From: Acanthaster planci
Lineage: Eukaryota > Echinodermata > Asteroidea > Valvatida > Acanthasteridae
Assembly (NCBI RefSeq): GCF_001949145.1
Contig: NW_019091372.1
Location: 713,409-775,408 of the forward strand
DNA length: 62,000 bases
Direction: 5' to 3'
Shown: positions 58,788 through 62,000 of the stretch, in pieces
Position numbering within the stretch: position 1 is the first letter of the stretch
Layout of the letters: each line of letters starts with the position of its first letter
The notes under the pieces: generated by a model
Seen by the model: only the letters and a program-made list of their open reading frames with translations
Told to the model about the DNA's origin: nothing
Databases searched by the model: none
Made by a program: the position numbers and the translations under genes

Positions 58788-60597
58788 TCTTAGCAAGAGA
58801 GGCTTTCTGGTCAACCAACTGGCCTCAAAATATTTCGAAATATTTCTACCCTCGGCACGTACATGTAGAATGGGCCATTACACCTTAATAAACCTTTTTT
58901 CCAGAGCAAGTCACATTTGGGGGAGGGGGGCCTTGAAAAACAGTACTCTGTGCACTACTGTGAAAATGTTGAAAACTTGGGACAACCCCTAAGTTGTAGA
59001 GATATCATCAAGTCACTAAAATCCTATGTTGTGTGCTTAATACATGTACGTGTGAATTGTGCTTTTTGATGGAAATGTGGGTTATTGTGTAGCGCTGGGT
59101 TTTTCATATTAATTGTGAAATTATGGCATGACGGATTTGTTTTGTTTTTTAAAAGGTTTGGTGATCAGAAGCATCCCTCCGAGTTGAAAGACCCCCACTT
59201 TTGTACACTGGTACCCCGGTAGAGCACTGAAAAAAAACCCCTGTAGTTTCATAAGGTGGGACATATTTTATCTCGGTCAAAATGAACCTACATTGTGACC
59301 CGTCCCGTCAACCAAAAAGAAAAAGCTCCAAAACATGACTTTTGGTCATTAAACTATGAAACTGGGAGATAGACACATAAAATTGCTGTAGAGAAAAATA
59401 CAATGTTCGGTGCATTTGTGTACTTTGTGGATACATATAAAATACATTTACCAGTATGTGAAATGACAATGATATTTAGTTTTGAAGGGCTACATAATTA
59501 CATGTATTACATACAATGTGTCCATTAATGTGCTTGTACATTTATGTACAATCAGGGGTGTAAGTGGCCACTTAAACTTCAAGCTACAAACAGCTACTTG
59601 GTACTACATGTACATGTAGCAGCAAAAAGCTGAAAGACAGGATCAACATCCAAACCAAAAAAAGCTGAAATCAGTTAAAACACTGAATTCTCTCACCCCT
59701 GGACAGCACTGGTACATGCACCATACATGCACACACATAGCATACAGTACATAGGTGTCTGTATAAAGTGAGACAACTTGTACTACATGTAGTTAGTATT
59801 GTCGCGTTCCACAAGGAGTATCTGCAACAGAGACAAGCAGGATGACACAATATATCAATGGCCAATGTCAATACTGCAGAGGCACATTCCCCTAAACTGT
59901 CGGCAGCTCAAGCAAATGGCGCGCCATGAAGCATCCCACTTGCGTCATCTCTGTCTGGCCACACATGCCAGTGCTGTCGTCACAAAATAAGCCCATCACA
60001 AGTGCAAGTGTGTACGACTGCAGAGCGTGACGTACCGTACCGTACCTGCCCAAACACATCGTGTACAGTTGGTACACGTGCATTTACAGCACGACCATGG
60101 ACCTGATCTGTATCACTCAATAATGCATATCAACCTTGCATCCAGCCCATCTTTCTCCCTATTTAAAAATCCAATCAATATCTCGTCTGAATAATACGAT
60201 TATCATAAACTTTACAAGCAAAAAGGCATCACTGGTGCTCCATGGTTGCTATGTATTGATTTGTATTGATCTACCTCCTGTGTCTATGCATTGTTATTAA
60301 TTCATTTTTAATTTTCCATATCTTGCTTTTGTGGTTTTTATGAACCGGTATTCACTGCATTGTACATGTACACGTGTATTCTCTGAACCTAGTGTACATT
60401 GTAACTCTCAAAGAAAAGTGCATGCAGTTAAATGTAATTTGCAATCCAGACATTTATTAATGTTCTAACATGCATGTGTGTAAGTGTCTATACGCATGAA
60501 ATCTGCACTGCGTGGTACAGTGGACGCTGCAATTGAAGCTTACATGTACATGTAACCCCGCAAAAATGACTGGGACAAACCGTGAGAGGAATTCACA

Positions 60598-60912
60598 TTC
60601 ACAGGCGAATTTCCCCACTCGTGAAAAAAAAGCTGTCAACTTTTTTTCCCACTTGTGAAAGTTTCCCCACTCATGAAAAAAAAAAAAGCTGTCAACTTTT
60701 TTTCCACTTGTGTAAAAAGGTGTGAACATTTTTCCCACTGGTGTAAAAAGATGTGAAGATGTTCCCACTTGTGAAATAAGCTGTGAATTTCCCTTTATAC
60801 AGAGCAGAAGAAGGTGTGACAATTTTTCCCACTAGAGGGAACTTGTTTTCACAATTTGTGAAATGAATATCCATTTTCCAGGATGAGAAAAAGTGTGCAA
60901 ATTTTCCCCCTT
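60598..60912. repeat. Degenerate minisatellite, inverted relative to 53.3 kb
   Basis: Repeated TTTTTCCCACTTGTG(T/A)AAA units with variable spacers, the reverse complement of the 53270-53470 unit. ORFs reading TSGK/HKW-type repeats derive from it. Confidence 0.8.
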
Positions 60913-62000
60913 TTGAGATTAGCTTTCAAGTGTAGTGTAAATACATTTTGTCAACCTGCAAACAGAATCGATCGAATGAATCGATCTAGTTGAATAATCA
61001 TTGTTTGTCAACTGGCATGTACATGAATCATTCCTACCTCCATGCATGAATATACCGTTCATGTACACTGTACATGTACAAATGTGGTGCACTGGTATTG
61101 TCCTAGTCAAGTGTCTGTATTGTCTTTTATGTGTACTAATCGGAAAATTTTAATAAGTACATGTATGGATGGATTCTGGATATTGATTTCTCCCCAGTCT
61201 ATAATAAAAATACAACTGTACCTGTAGTCGTCACTATAATGACGTTGAACTTTCACCAGTGTCTTGCATTTGCATGTTTATTGTGTGAGGCACCTTGGCA
61301 TGTCTACGCACATGTACATGTTGGCCTAACTAATGCATCAAATCGTTCTAAAAAAACAACCGCCAAACAAAAAGTATCCTCAAAATACTGCAAACACTAT
61401 AAGCTTTAATAGAGCCGTTTGTGACGCCACATCCACGAATAGGACTGGACAGGTACTGGAACATGTACATGTAAGTGAAGCAAGCAACAGACACATTGCA
61501 TCCCTGGCGCCTCAACACCAGACACCATTTAAGCTTTCAATCGTGAAAAGTGTCCACATAATGGCTGAATATGGAGGCCAAAAGGAGCAGGGCACTGAAC
61601 CTTGTTGACTCAAGACGGCTAGTGTGTGCTCAGGTGCTTTTTATGCACTGGTAATGTACCGCATTACATATGAACTGGCACATGTACATGTACGTGTAGT
61701 TCCTTTGAGGACAATTGCAGGTCTATTTTGGGAACAAGCACACACAGGAAAGGAAGCCCACAAATATTCTCAAATCTCAATCTAAAAATACATCTTGACT
61801 GATACAATTCAAACTAAGATACCGGTACATCCATGTACATGTATGCAGATTGAACACCTCTCACGGCATGAGTGTACACATTCACGATCTCCTCAAACTA
61901 CATGTACTGGCAATAAACCATATTAGCGCCGTCCCCAATTTCAGTCGTATTCCTGAACGTACAGTATAATTTGGAAACCCGTAATCACGGTAATGGGATG

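Larger units (their letters stand above)
36000..62000. repeat. Region dense in TACATGTA / (TACATG)n palindromic words
   Basis: Self-complementary ACATGTAC and TACATGTA words, often as two or three overlapping copies (for example near 42000, 48500, 48850, 50090, 56090, 61070), occur every few hundred bases through this part. They are far rarer in the 1-31 kb gene-bearing part. Apart from the features listed separately I see no other structure here. Probably intron or intergenic sequence. Confidence 0.7.

Overview
The window is animal nuclear DNA: interrupted genes with GT/AG introns, long AT-rich introns and spacers, many small transposons and one run of N. All genes I can support lie on the minus strand. 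Invertebrate-deuterostome style repeats (TAGGCCTAC-type words, a tRNA-derived SINE with an ATT tail, TACATGTA-rich introns) and a receptor family mixing TNFR and UNC5/PIDD-type modules point to a marine deuterostome, perhaps an echinoderm. The species call is inference only.

Layout. (1) 1-414: a palindromic MITE-like element. (2) 766-5928: a nine-exon, SIRT3-type sirtuin (565 aa modelled) with a complete catalytic core and an unusual 154-residue C-terminal tail ending in Ser/Asp repeats. (3) 7687-12566 and 15886-20531: two tandem paralogous receptor genes (892 and 869 aa modelled), each with eight exons and identical intron phases. Each encodes signal peptide, one TNFR-type cysteine-rich module, a transmembrane helix, ZU5, UPA and a death domain. 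Both keep a PIDD-like His-Phe-Ser motif at the ZU5/UPA junction, so an autoproteolytic death receptor is a testable idea. This is the most interesting content of the window. (4) 26042-27908: three internal exons of a GOT1/GOLT1 Golgi transport protein; its tiny first and last coding exons were not found. (5) 28-62 kb: no confidently identified gene. It looks like introns, a long 3' UTR or intergenic DNA, with a probable terminal coding exon at 37473-37556, a few weaker exon candidates, and many repeats: paired MITEs at 38 kb, a hairpin at 44.7 kb, a SINE at 58.5 kb, and a hAT-like element at 50959-51988 with an exact 8-bp target duplication that contains the 764-base assembly gap.

The spliced models were built by hand. 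Every joint uses AG/GT and keeps frame, and summed exon lengths agree with the residue counts. The two receptors probably act in ligand-triggered death-domain signalling. I see no sequence evidence linking them functionally to the sirtuin or the Golgi protein; they are simply neighbours.
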